From: Thermoflavimicrobium daqui
GTDB lineage: Bacteria; Bacillota; Bacilli; Thermoactinomycetales; Thermoactinomycetaceae
Direction of reading: 5' to 3'
Assembly: GCF_003313465.1 (NCBI RefSeq)
Contig: NZ_KZ845665.1
Span: 1 to 64,000, forward strand
Length of the DNA: 64,000 nucleotides
In this document: piece after piece, positions 40,313 through 49,020 of the stretch
How the letters are laid out: each line of letters begins with the position of its first letter
Position numbering within the stretch: the stretch's first letter is position 1
Position numbers and translations under genes: made by a program
The notes under the pieces: model-generated
Told to the model about the DNA's origin: nothing
What the model saw: only the letters and a program-made list of their open reading frames with translations
The model's database searches: none

Positions 40313-43300
40313 TTGGTAAAGCAAGAAAAGCTAGAAAGGTTGTTTCAAGAGGCTAACTTACCTCAAGAATGGTTGTCCACCCACTTTAAAGGGGCATGGA
40401 TTCAAAAAGTTTTGGTTAACCCCAAACAATATTCGTGGCTCATCCATCTACACTTTCCTGAACCGATTCCAGCTGAGATATGGTATGACTTCCAAGTTCG
40501 AATCAAGCAACATTTCCGACCAATTCAGGTTTTGATGCAGTTTCAGTATGATCGAGTTGAACATGAGGTTGTACTCCAGAAATATAAGTATTTGATACAA
40601 AAACAAATTCAAGAAAATGTGGCTCCAGCGATTTCAACTTGGTTTGGTCAAGCCCAGTGGCAAGTGAACGACTCGGGGATCGAGATTATCTTCCCGAATC
40701 CCACCGTGTTACAGTTTGCCAGACAGCGCCAATTAGATCGTTATGTAACAAGGTATTACAAGTGGATCACCAGTCATGAGTTGCCTGTCCACTTTTCTTG
40801 TAAATCGAAGGTTGATAGTGAGAAAGAGTTTGAAGCCTTTCAAGAGAAAAAAGCGAAGCAAGAAAAAGCCCTTGTTGAGCAAATGATAATAGAGCAAGCG
40901 GAAGCAGCAAGCCAAGCGGCTCAAGCTGAAGCAGAAGAGCAAGCTGTAATAGCGAAAAGAATAGGTTATGCGATTCAAGAAGAACCTGTACCTATTTCAC
41001 AAATAACAGAAGAAGAAAAACGAATCACCGTTAAGGGAAAAGTGTTTAAAAGTGAAGTGCGTGAACTAAAAAGTGGGCGACAACTTTTAACTTTTAATCT
41101 TACAGATTATACAAGTGCGATTTCCTGTAAAATCTTTGCCAGAGATAAAGAGCAAGCTGCTGTTTTTTCATTAATTAAAGACGGTGATTGGCTCAAAGTT
41201 CGTGGCTCGGTGCAATTTGATACATTTGCACGTGATTTAGTATTGATGGTTAATGATTTGATCGAGATTGTTCCCGAAGAAAGACAAGATACAGCTTCCG
41301 AAAAGCGGATTGAACTACATTCGCACACATCGATGTCAGCAATGGATGGTGTTGTCGATGTCAAACATTTGATCAAACGAGCTGCCAAATGGGGACATCC
41401 AGCGATTGCTATTACCGACCATGGAGTTGCTCAAGCTTATCCAGACGCATACAAAGTAGCCAAAGATGAGGGGATTAAAATTTTATTTGGCATGGAAGCC
41501 AATATTGTAGATGATGGCGTTCCAATTGTAATTAATTCAGAAAAACGGAAACTATTGGATGACACTTACGTTGTGTTTGACGTGGAAACAACAGGATTAT
41601 CGGCCGTCCACGATGTCATTATCGAGCTAGCCGCTGTCAAAATACAAAATGGTGAAATTATTGATCGCTTTTCTGAATTTGCTAATCCCCATCGACCTTT
41701 AGCACAGCATATTATCGAGCTTACGCATATCACAGATGCTATGGTCAAAGATGCACCCGAGATTGATGATGTGATCACCCGATTTCTGACATTTATCGAA
41801 GGTTGTACACTGGTTGCACACAACGCACGGTTTGATATGGGCTTTTTGCAAGAAGCGGTGAAACGATTAGGACAAGAACCTGTAAAAAATCCAGTACTGG
41901 ATACATTAGAGCTAGCTCGCTTTCTATTCCCGACGATGAAAAACCATCGCCTCAATACGTTAGCTGACCGGTTAGGAGTTAACCTAGAACAACATCACCG
42001 GGCGATCTACGATGCTGAAGCAACAGGTTATGTTTTATGGAAAATGCTTCTTGAAGCGATAGAGAAAAAAGAAGTTCACTATTTACATGAATTAAATGAA
42101 CATACAGGAGATCGGGATTTAAGCCGTTTGCGACCGTTCCATGCCATCGTCTTGGTCAAAAATTCTGTAGGTATGAAGAACTTATATAAGCTGATTTCGA
42201 TGTCTCATTTGAACTATTTTTATCGGGTACCCCGCATTCCAAGGAGTCAACTTGTCAATCATCGAGAAGGTTTAATTATTGGTTCGGGCTGTGAAAAAGG
42301 CGAGCTTTATGAGGCTGCATTAAATAAATCTTCTTCTGAAGTAGAGACAGTAGCAGAGTTTTATGACTATCTCGAAATTCAACCGGTTGAGGTTAATATG
42401 CACTTGGTTGAGAAAGGACTGGTTGAAAGCCCTGATCGTCTGCGGGAGGCAAATCGTTTATTAGTTGAAATTGGAGAGAAACTTGGAAAGCCAGTTGTGG
42501 CCACATCGAATGCGCATTATCTAGATAAGCATGATGCTATCTACCGAGATATTTTGGTACAGTACCAAAGTGGTTTTCGCAACCCATCTTCTTTACCTCA
42601 AGCCTATTTTCGGACGACAGATGAGATGTTGGATGAATTCTCTTATTTAGGAGAAGAAAAGGCGAAAGAAGTGGTCATTCATGCACCACAGATGATTGCA
42701 GACCAAATCGAAGATGATATTCAACCTTTCCCTGATGGATTGTCTACTCCAGTCATTGAGGGAGCCAATGAAGAATTACAAGAAATGTGTTATAAGAAAG
42801 CACATGATTGGTATGGAAATCCACTTCCCGAAGTGGTACAGAAACGATTGGATCGTGAGTTAGGAAGCATTATTAAACATGGGTTTGCGGTCATCTATTT
42901 GATCTCACAGCGCTTGGTTACAAAGTCACTTTCTGATGGATACTTGGTTGGTTCTCGTGGATCAGTAGGCTCATCTTTTGTAGCGACGATGAGTGATATT
43001 ACAGAAGTAAATCCTCTGGCACCCCATTGGCGTTGTCCAAAGTGTAAGCATAGTGAGTTTATTTTGGATGGCTCTTATGATTCCGGATTTGATTTGCCGG
43101 ATAAAGAGTGTCCAGACTGTCATACCTTGATGATTAAAGATGGACATGATATTCCTTTCGAAACGTTCCTTGGTTTTGAAGCGGATAAAGTTCCAGATAT
43201 TGATCTCAATTTTGGTTCGGATTATCAAGCACGAGCTCATGCTTATACAGAGGAATTGTTTGGACAGGATTATATTTATCGTGCGGGAACTATTTCGAAA

Positions 43301-44617
43301 GTCAAAGAAAAAACAGCTTATGGATTTGTTAAGAAGTATGAAGAGAAGATGAATCTTCATTTGCGCCAAGCGGAAATCGATCGACTTGTGCAAGGATGTA
43401 CAGGGGTAAAACGAACAACTGGACAACATCCGGGTGGTCTGATGGTTATCCCTCAGTATAAAGAAGTATTTGATTTTACTCCTGTACAGCGTCCAGCAGA
43501 TGATATGAAATCGGAAACACGGACTACACACTTTGACTATAACTCGATTAGTGGGCGGATTTTGAAACTGGATATTTTAGGTCACCAAGACCCCACAACC
43601 ATTCGGATGTTACAAGATTTAACGAACATTGACCCCAAAGAGATTCCGATGGATGATCCCGAAGTGATGAAAATATTTAGTGGAACGGAATCCTTAGGTG
43701 TAACCCCTGAAGAAATCGGCGGTGTAAAAACGGGTACACTAGGTATTCCTGAGTTTGGTACACAGTTTGTCCGGCAAATGTTAGAAGATACCAAACCCAA
43801 AACATTTTCAGAGTTAGTACGAATCTCCGGTTTATCACATGGTACCGATGTATGGTTAGGAAATGCTCAAGAACTTATTCGTTCTGGGATTTGTACCTTA
43901 TCTGAAGCGATTTGTACGAGGGATGATATCATGCGTTATTTGCTTCTCAAAGGGGTTCCACCAAAAAGTTCGTTTAAAATCATGGAGAAAGTGCGAAAAG
44001 GAAAGGGACTTACCGACGAAGAAGCCGATTTGTTACGGCAACATGATGTACCAGAATGGTATATTGGCTCATGTCGGAAAATCGCATATATGTTTCCAAA
44101 GGCACACGCCGTCGCATATGTCATGATGGCTGTTCGGATTGCTTGGTTTAAAGTTCATCATCCGATTGCTTATTATGCTACCTATTTTTATCGTCTATTG
44201 AGTGACTTTGATGGTGAAGTGGTACTCAAAGGTCCTGAGCATATCAAACGATTAATTAAAGAGATTGTAGAAAAAGGAAATGCAGCGACACCAAAAGAAA
44301 AAGGACTTCTAACTGTACTGGAGTCGGTATTGGAGTTTTACGCACGAGGCTTCACCTTTAAGCAAGTAGACTTATATAAATCGCATGCTAAACAATTTGT
44401 GATTGATGGAGATAGCTTAATTCTACCATTTGCTTCGATTGCTGGCGTAGGAGAAAGTGCCGCGATCAATATGATGGAAGCTCGGAAGAATGGAGAATTT
44501 TTATCTATCGATGATCTTCAATCTCGGACTAAGGTATCGAGTACAGTGATAGAGCTTTTAAAAAACATGGGTTGCTTGGATGGACTCCCTCAAAGTAATC
44601 AACTGGCTTTATTTTAA
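40313..44617 (+). CDS. polC: DNA polymerase III alpha subunit, PolC type
   Basis: A 1434-aa replicative polymerase of low-GC gram-positives. Order: N-terminal tau-binding region with a Gln/Ala/Glu-rich linker (~180-215), OB fold (~235-320), PHP domain starting at ELHSHTSMSAMDG, an inserted 3'-5' exonuclease (VVFDVETTGLSAVHD..., with HNARFDMGFL and HHRAIYDAEAT), the zinc module CPKCKHSEF...CPDCH, the polymerase core with VPDIDLNFGSDYQ and GTISKVKEKTAYGFV, and a helix-hairpin-helix near the C-terminus. TTG start with a GGGGG-type site eight bases ahead. Full length and intact. Its strong terminator follows. Confidence 0.98.
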   Translation: MVKQEKLERLFQEANLPQEWLSTHFKGAWIQKVLVNPKQYSWLIHLHFPEPIPAEIWYDFQVRIKQHFRPIQVLMQFQYDRVEHEVVLQKYKYLIQKQIQENVAPAISTWFGQAQWQVNDSGIEIIFPNPTVLQFARQRQLDRYVTRYYKWITSHELPVHFSCKSKVDSEKEFEAFQEKKAKQEKALVEQMIIEQAEAASQAAQAEAEEQAVIAKRIGYAIQEEPVPISQITEEEKRITVKGKVFKSEVRELKSGRQLLTFNLTDYTSAISCKIFARDKEQAAVFSLIKDGDWLKVRGSVQFDTFARDLVLMVNDLIEIVPEERQDTASEKRIELHSHTSMSAMDGVVDVKHLIKRAAKWGHPAIAITDHGVAQAYPDAYKVAKDEGIKILFGMEANIVDDGVPIVINSEKRKLLDDTYVVFDVETTGLSAVHDVIIELAAVKIQNGEIIDRFSEFANPHRPLAQHIIELTHITDAMVKDAPEIDDVITRFLTFIEGCTLVAHNARFDMGFLQEAVKRLGQEPVKNPVLDTLELARFLFPTMKNHRLNTLADRLGVNLEQHHRAIYDAEATGYVLWKMLLEAIEKKEVHYLHELNEHTGDRDLSRLRPFHAIVLVKNSVGMKNLYKLISMSHLNYFYRVPRIPRSQLVNHREGLIIGSGCEKGELYEAALNKSSSEVETVAEFYDYLEIQPVEVNMHLVEKGLVESPDRLREANRLLVEIGEKLGKPVVATSNAHYLDKHDAIYRDILVQYQSGFRNPSSLPQAYFRTTDEMLDEFSYLGEEKAKEVVIHAPQMIADQIEDDIQPFPDGLSTPVIEGANEELQEMCYKKAHDWYGNPLPEVVQKRLDRELGSIIKHGFAVIYLISQRLVTKSLSDGYLVGSRGSVGSSFVATMSDITEVNPLAPHWRCPKCKHSEFILDGSYDSGFDLPDKECPDCHTLMIKDGHDIPFETFLGFEADKVPDIDLNFGSDYQARAHAYTEELFGQDYIYRAGTISKVKEKTAYGFVKKYEEKMNLHLRQAEIDRLVQGCTGVKRTTGQHPGGLMVIPQYKEVFDFTPVQRPADDMKSETRTTHFDYNSISGRILKLDILGHQDPTTIRMLQDLTNIDPKEIPMDDPEVMKIFSGTESLGVTPEEIGGVKTGTLGIPEFGTQFVRQMLEDTKPKTFSELVRISGLSHGTDVWLGNAQELIRSGICTLSEAICTRDDIMRYLLLKGVPPKSSFKIMEKVRKGKGLTDEEADLLRQHDVPEWYIGSCRKIAYMFPKAHAVAYVMMAVRIAWFKVHHPIAYYATYFYRLLSDFDGEVVLKGPEHIKRLIKEIVEKGNAATPKEKGLLTVLESVLEFYARGFTFKQVDLYKSHAKQFVIDGDSLILPFASIAGVGESAAINMMEARKNGEFLSIDDLQSRTKVSSTVIELLKNMGCLDGLPQSNQLALF

Positions 44618-44629
44618 AAATGATATAAC

Positions 44630-44676
44630 GAAATAGGTTTCTCTTGCTATATTGCGAGAGAAACCTATTTTTTTAG
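44630..44676 (+). terminator. Terminator of polC
   Basis: Stem AAATAGGTTTCTCT / AGAGAAACCTATTT with a run of eight T. Confidence 0.92.
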
Positions 44677-44682
44677 ATGTAA

Positions 44683-44829
44683 CATTTACTGTTTTATTAT
44701 CCTTTGCCAATAGGCTTATCTATTTCGATTTTTATAGCAGATCCATCTGGAGTAAAACCAGTTTATGAAATTGATGAGAATCAGGTAGTAAATGGAAATG
44801 ATACTATAGATATGATATTAGAAATTTAA
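44683..44829 (+). pseudogene. Start-less open frame, possible gene remnant
   Basis: 49 codons stay open between a TAA and a TAA and read like real protein (IADPSGVKPVYEIDENQVV), but there is no start codon or ribosome binding site and it begins right after the polC terminator. It may be the C-terminal relic of a lost gene; no family is recognised. Confidence 0.25.
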
Positions 44830-44932
44830 CTATAACTTAACAATAAATTAATATGATATTAACTTATTCCATCTGATGTGAATGATAGACTAAAATCGAG
44901 ATTGATTTTCCTAAATATTGGAGGAGAAATTT

Positions 44933-45856
44933 GTGTTTAAAAGCTTTTTAGCTAAATTGGGGCATGGTGGAGCAAAAGTTGACTTTGTCTTAGATAAATC
45001 GGATTATGCTTTAGGTGATTCACTTCGTGGTGAGCTCATCGTTCAGGGAGGAACGGTTGAACAGCAGATTAACCGCATTGATATCGAGCTGGTGATGAGT
45101 ATTTATCATAAAGATCATTATTATACACAAACTGTAGGGAAAATACCGTTTCATACCCCTTTTAAAATTCAACCAGAGGAGAGGAAGAGTATTCCCGTTT
45201 CTTATGTTTTCCCAATGAATCTTCTTCTCTCAAGTTCGTCTATCTCCTATTATTTTGTTTCTCATTTGGATATTGCGGGAGCCGTAGATAGCAGTGATAA
45301 AGACTTTGTTCAGGTGCTACCCCCACTACGACTGCAAAATGCTCTAATTGCATTTGAACAGATCGGATTCTATGAGAAGCATGACTCACGCTCCTTTAAC
45401 GGCTATTTGCAAGAATTTGAGTTAAAGCCAACCGGGATGTTTAAAGATCAGATCGAAGAGGTTGAATTTGTCGTTTCTCTGGAAGAGACGGGAATACGTC
45501 TTTTACTTGAGGTTGACCTATATTCTTTCTTTGGTGAGAAGGAAATTCGACGTGAGATTTGGCTTGATAATCCCCTTTGTGATGATCCAACTCAGTTAGC
45601 AACCCATCTACAAGAGATTCTTACGGAAATGATCCAGAATCCACAATCGTATGTATTCCACTCTGCTGCAACACAGGGCATTCATAAGCATACCGGCTTT
45701 GGAATAGCAGCAGGTGCAGTAGGAGGAGTGGCTGCTGGACTCATTGCAGCAGAAGTCATAGATGAAATTGGAGATGCTTTGGAAGATGTCTTTGAAGGAG
45801 ATGAGGAAGAACAAAACTTTGCAGCGGATGACTTTTTTGATGGTGATGAAGATTGA
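44933..45856 (+). CDS. spo0M: Sporulation-control protein Spo0M
   Basis: A 307-aa protein of the arrestin-like Spo0M family: opening FKSFLAKLGHGGAKVDFVLDK, then LRGELIVQGGTVEQQINRI and the beta-sandwich body. The C-terminal ~60 residues differ from the core: a Gly/Ala-rich, possibly membrane-active helix (GIAAGAVGGVAAGLIAAEVID) and a very acidic tail. It influences sporulation and cell envelope or division in Bacillus. GTG start at 44933 after TTGGAGGAGAAAT; the TTG at 44918 is in the binding site. Followed by a terminator. Confidence 0.88.
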   Translation: MFKSFLAKLGHGGAKVDFVLDKSDYALGDSLRGELIVQGGTVEQQINRIDIELVMSIYHKDHYYTQTVGKIPFHTPFKIQPEERKSIPVSYVFPMNLLLSSSSISYYFVSHLDIAGAVDSSDKDFVQVLPPLRLQNALIAFEQIGFYEKHDSRSFNGYLQEFELKPTGMFKDQIEEVEFVVSLEETGIRLLLEVDLYSFFGEKEIRREIWLDNPLCDDPTQLATHLQEILTEMIQNPQSYVFHSAATQGIHKHTGFGIAAGAVGGVAAGLIAAEVIDEIGDALEDVFEGDEEEQNFAADDFFDGDED

Positions 45857-45950
45857 TCGGTTGATAATAAAGAAATGATTGAATAGGATCAGGATATAAT
45901 GCAGTAGTTGCCAATGTTTCTTTTTTGAAAAAGTAATGTAGAAACCGATT

Positions 45951-45988
45951 AGACTCGATGCTAGGGAATAATCGGTTTTTTTATTTTT
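45951..45988 (+). terminator. Terminator of spo0M
   Basis: Stem AAACCGATTA / TAATCGGTTT with T-rich tail. Confidence 0.85.
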
Positions 45989-46012
45989 AAATGGTTGAAC
46001 CCAGAATGAAAA

Positions 46013-46049
46013 ATAGTGGCCATTTCCCAAGGATAAAGGAAAATGGCCC
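46013..46049 (-). terminator. Terminator downstream of the 19-aa peptide ORF
   Basis: GGCCATTTCCC / GGAAAATGGCC hairpin; on the minus strand it is followed by TATTTTTC. It lies about 80 bases beyond the micro-ORF stop and would end that short transcript. Confidence 0.7.
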
Positions 46050-46129
46050 ATAATGGATATAATATGTATATATAATACCTACAAAAAAATGAAATGAAAG
46101 TTTATATTGATAGAAAAAGCGAATAGTGA

Positions 46130-46189
46130 TTAGTCAACAGTTGGATCAGGGATATAATCGTTGGTTGGATCTGGAATGTAGCCTAACAT
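46130..46189 (-). CDS. 19-aa tandem-repeat micropeptide, candidate pheromone
   Basis: The minus strand reads ATG at 46189, MLGYIPDPTNDYIPDPTVD, stop at 46130. The peptide is two copies of the octapeptide YIPDPT(N/V)D after an MLG head, with no Sec signal. It has an almost perfect ribosome binding site (AAAAGGAGGTGAC) five bases before the start. It lies 113 bases behind the HTH-TPR regulator on the same strand, with a hairpin in between and its own terminator, so it forms a discrete expressed unit. The receptor-then-peptide order is that of Rap-Phr, PlcR-PapR and NprR-NprX. Role as signal peptide is inference. Confidence 0.6.
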   Translation of the reverse strand: MLGYIPDPTNDYIPDPTVD

Positions 46190-46280
46190 GATTGTCACCT
46201 CCTTTTATATGGTTAGAAAAACATTCTGTATATAAATATTACTATTTATATAAGATAGGTAAAAAAATGGAAATCCCCTT

Positions 46281-46314
46281 TTTAAAAAAAGAATACATTT
46301 GGTTAAATGCATTC
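46281..46314 (-). terminator. Terminator overlapping the regulator stop codon
   Basis: GAATGCATTT / AAATGTATTC (minus-strand reading) with a run of seven T. The regulator's stop codon sits in the loop. Read-through or a separate promoter would be needed to express the peptide ORF downstream; AT-rich TATAAA/TATATA boxes lie between. Confidence 0.75.
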
Positions 46315-47625
46315 TAATCCCTTTGGAGTACTACAAAACTTTACTTCTACTAATCGCTTGGAGTAATCCTGAAATCTCTCTATATCGCCAATCTGCTCAT
46401 AGCAATAACACAGATTGACTACAATCTGCTCTTCGCGATCCATGGAGTGATGCTTTTGAGCCAAGACGAGTGCTTTTTCAAAAGGTTGTATGGCTTGATA
46501 GTATTTTTTTTGTTTGAGATAGAAGTTACCTAAAGCAATTAATGCGCTAATAAATGGCAAAATATGATCTGATCTTTCACCGATTTTGACAGCGTCTTCG
46601 AGTGGGCGCTTTGCTTCTACAAATTTATCTTGTTCGAGATACAAGAGTCCTAGTTGAGTATAAGGAGAGATTAGCAAATGTTCTTTTTTGATTTTCTCTT
46701 TAAGGTCTAATGCTGTCAAGTAGCAAATTTCTGCCTCCTCAGTTTTTTCCAAACTAAAGTAAATATTACCAAGTAAGGTCCATAGTTCTGAAGAGCGATC
46801 GTGCATTCGATTAATTCGAGCTAGCTCTATACCCGTTTCTGTACAGGTGATAGCTTGTGAGTAAAGTTTGTTTCGATGGTAGATGCGTGCTTGGAGAACA
46901 TAAATACTTAAGGTGCTGTTCGTACTTTTAAACTCTTCCGGTTGTGCACGGAGTTGGTCAATGGTTTGGATGGACTCTTCTAATCTTCCCAGATCTTCTA
47001 AGTAGATGGCTTTATTTGCTAATAGCATGGACTTGACATAACTTCGCTCTCCTTCAGGAATAAAGGAGTCAATTCCTTTTTGGGTATAATGAAGAGCTTT
47101 TTCGAGTTCGTGCTTGTAAAAATAAATGGTACCAAGCTCATTATAACAAATAGGTTTAATGTTGGATTTTTCGAGAATGGGCTGTTGTTCGACCTGTTGT
47201 ATAGCTTTTAAAAAGTAAGTTTCTGCTTTTTCTTTATTTTTTCGATAGTAGCTTTTTCCTTTTAGATAATTGATCATCCCAGGACAATGCGAAAAGCAAT
47301 CACTACTCATTTGTCGTAATTTAGCAAGCCCTGCGTTTGGATCGACTAGATCAATCATATTTTCTATGGACATTAATTGCAGTCGATATTTTTTTTCATT
47401 CTTTTTTTCTTTTGTCATTAAATTAGATAATTGTTCAAGATTGACGTCTAATTTTTCAGCATAGTAATTAATTTTTTCTATACTAACATAAGGATTTCCA
47501 CGTTCTATATTACTAATGGTCGAAGCGGATATATAATCATCAGCTAGATTTTCGATTGTATATCCATGATCTTTGCGGATTTTACGGAGCAATTCTCCTG
47601 ATTTTTTTCTATCGGAGTAATTCAA
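46303..47625 (-). CDS. HTH-TPR transcription regulator (RNPP-like peptide receptor)
   Basis: A 440-aa protein. Residues ~8-64 form an XRE-type HTH (GELLRKIRKDHGYTIENLAD, then SASTISNIERG). From ~100 to the end are about nine helical TPR-like repeats with the expected spacing (ALHYTQKGID, AEICYLTALDL, AIQPFEKALVLAQ). HTH plus a TPR superhelix of this size matches NprR and other RNPP receptors that bind exported-reimported oligopeptides. The ATG at 47625 follows GAGGTGACC. A 19-aa ORF with a strong ribosome site follows it, and a perfect palindrome lies 109 bases upstream. Ligand and targets are inferred, not seen. Confidence 0.8.
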   Translation of the reverse strand: MNYSDRKKSGELLRKIRKDHGYTIENLADDYISASTISNIERGNPYVSIEKINYYAEKLDVNLEQLSNLMTKEKKNEKKYRLQLMSIENMIDLVDPNAGLAKLRQMSSDCFSHCPGMINYLKGKSYYRKNKEKAETYFLKAIQQVEQQPILEKSNIKPICYNELGTIYFYKHELEKALHYTQKGIDSFIPEGERSYVKSMLLANKAIYLEDLGRLEESIQTIDQLRAQPEEFKSTNSTLSIYVLQARIYHRNKLYSQAITCTETGIELARINRMHDRSSELWTLLGNIYFSLEKTEEAEICYLTALDLKEKIKKEHLLISPYTQLGLLYLEQDKFVEAKRPLEDAVKIGERSDHILPFISALIALGNFYLKQKKYYQAIQPFEKALVLAQKHHSMDREEQIVVNLCYCYEQIGDIERFQDYSKRLVEVKFCSTPKGLECI

Positions 47626-47733
47626 AGGTGGTCACCTCATATTCGCATAGGCTATATATAATAATATGATAGAAAAAGCAATTTTCCTGCTTAAAAAGTT
47701 TATTTTTTATCGAATTTTCTCACACACAAATCC

Positions 47734-47752
47734 TTGCAAAAAATTTTTGCAA
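47734..47752. promoter_or_regulatory. Palindrome in divergent promoter region, candidate operator
   Basis: TTGCAAAAA-A-TTTTTGCAA is a perfect 9-bp inverted repeat around one central base, midway between the start of the HTH-TPR gene (47625, minus) and the 100-aa gene (47925, plus). It lacks a T-run pattern typical of a terminator and suits a dimeric HTH regulator. Binding is inferred. Confidence 0.5.
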
Positions 47753-47924
47753 AAATAGGCCAAATCGGATTAAAATTGCTTATTTACCTTCATTTATTTG
47801 CAATAATAGCGAAAGCTACTTAGAAATTTGATATATTTACCAAATGTTCTGAATAAATTATAATAAATATGACTATAGCACTCCACTTTTAATTTTTTAA
47901 AAATGCCAAGGGGGAATTTTTCAC

Positions 47925-48227
47925 ATGTTAAAGCTTCGTGTAATGGGATCGCCTTTTGAGGTCCATACGTTTATAAACCATGTACAGTCTGATCCGCAGT
48001 ATAAGGTGGAATATACGACAGAAGTTTATGAGCGAATCAATCAAGAAGATGAGGCGATCGCCTTCGCGAATCTGGAGTTTAGTCCACCTCAAAGAGAAGA
48101 ACTCGTTGTGAAAATAACTACGGCAGACAAACAAGAGTGTGAGATTTGCTTGTTAGACGGCCAAGCTGTAAAAATTGGCGATCATATCACTTTGATTAGC
48201 GGAAAGGTATATGATGTATTCTGTTAG
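47925..48227 (+). CDS. Small hypothetical protein (DUF3970-like)
   Basis: A 100-aa soluble protein opening MLKLRVMGSPFEVHTFINHVQ, which resembles short DUF3970-type proteins in its beta-alpha start; the second half (ELVVKITTADKQECEICLLDGQAVKIGDHITLISGKVYDVFC) reads as a separate small beta unit. ATG at 47925 with AAGGGGG ahead. It is divergent from the HTH-TPR regulator across a shared 299-bp region containing a palindrome, so it is a plausible target of that regulator. Function unknown. Confidence 0.55.
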   Translation: MLKLRVMGSPFEVHTFINHVQSDPQYKVEYTTEVYERINQEDEAIAFANLEFSPPQREELVVKITTADKQECEICLLDGQAVKIGDHITLISGKVYDVFC

Positions 48228-48255
48228 CCTTTCAATTTTATGGACTACTCTGCGG

Positions 48256-48356
48256 ACTGCGACAAATTCGATCAAAAACTAGATCACTCCTAGATGGAGC
48301 TAAAAAGGATCACTGGACGGGAGTAAGTGGAGGATCGATGAGTGGTGGATTAAGAG
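48256..48356 (+). repeat. Interspersed ~105-bp element, copy A
   Basis: Shares with the other copies ATTCGATCAAAAACTAGATC (48265-48284), a short CTAG hairpin, and the core ACGGGAGTAAGT, seven bases, CGATGAGTGGT (48317-48346). The core matches copy B (53564-53593) at 25 of 30 positions by eye. It lies in the 457-bp gap after the 100-aa gene; the rest of that gap has no supported gene. Confidence 0.6.
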
Positions 48357-48639
48357 GATAACATCGAATGTAGTGTTAACTTGAGTAACCTACATAATTG
48401 TAATGTGGAGTTGTGGAGTGTTATTCCTAACTAAAGATTACATGGAAAGTTGGGATCTGCTAGGCATATATGGATATGTTTCTAGTAGGAGGATCACTTA
48501 AAATTTTGCTCGATTTTTTCTATCTGATTCAAGGGTGGTTTTTGTTAAGTAGGCTAGGGTAATTTTGTTGAACTAATTGTGACTTATTTCTTTTTCTATT
48601 TGTGAGTTTGAAGCGGATGAGCGGATGAACTGGATCATT

Positions 48640-48679
48640 ATCCTCCTAGATCAATCGATCCTAGGAGGTTTTTTTTATA
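48640..48679 (+). terminator. Plus-strand terminator with no adjacent gene
   Basis: Stem CCTCCTAGATC / GATCCTAGGAGG followed by eight T. It is over 400 bases beyond the nearest plus-strand stop codon, so it may end a non-coding transcript from the gap, or a long 3' UTR of the 100-aa gene. Confidence 0.8.
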
Positions 48680-48684
48680 TCAAT

Positions 48685-49020
48685 TTATGGATATTCTACT
48701 CTATAGATATTTTTAAAGTGAATTGTGCAGGTAGTTTGTCCATTGGTAACTTTTAGCCAATGTTCATAGGGATTGACTTTTTCGATAAAACCACAAAACT
48801 GCTGAGCGCTTTTTTGTTTCACGTAATAAATAAGTAAGGGAGACTCATCATGAAGCCCTTCTATAATTAAACGGTTAATTTCTTGCCATGCTTCATCTGA
48901 TAAAATAGGTGGAGTAAATGTTTGGGCTTCTTGGTAATGTTCTAGTAAATTTTTTCGGTGTTCGGGTAAAAACATGCGGCTTCCTTCCCATAATTTATTT
49001 TTTCGATCAAGGGTGCTCAT
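48685..49020 (-). CDS. YolD-like family protein
   Basis: A 111-aa protein with the YolD-like layout: DRKNKLWEGSRMFLPEH near the N-terminus (family W.(G/S)..M.LPEH), then a small beta fold with VKQKSAQQFCGFIEKVNPYEHWLKV and a final basic/aromatic strand (HFKNIYRVEY). YolD proteins are regularly paired with UvrX/YqjW Y-family polymerases, as here: its ATG overlaps the polymerase stop by four bases (ATGA). Likely part of an SOS mutagenesis pair; molecular function not established. Confidence 0.85.
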   Translation of the reverse strand: MSTLDRKNKLWEGSRMFLPEHRKNLLEHYQEAQTFTPPILSDEAWQEINRLIIEGLHDESPLLIYYVKQKSAQQFCGFIEKVNPYEHWLKVTNGQTTCTIHFKNIYRVEYP

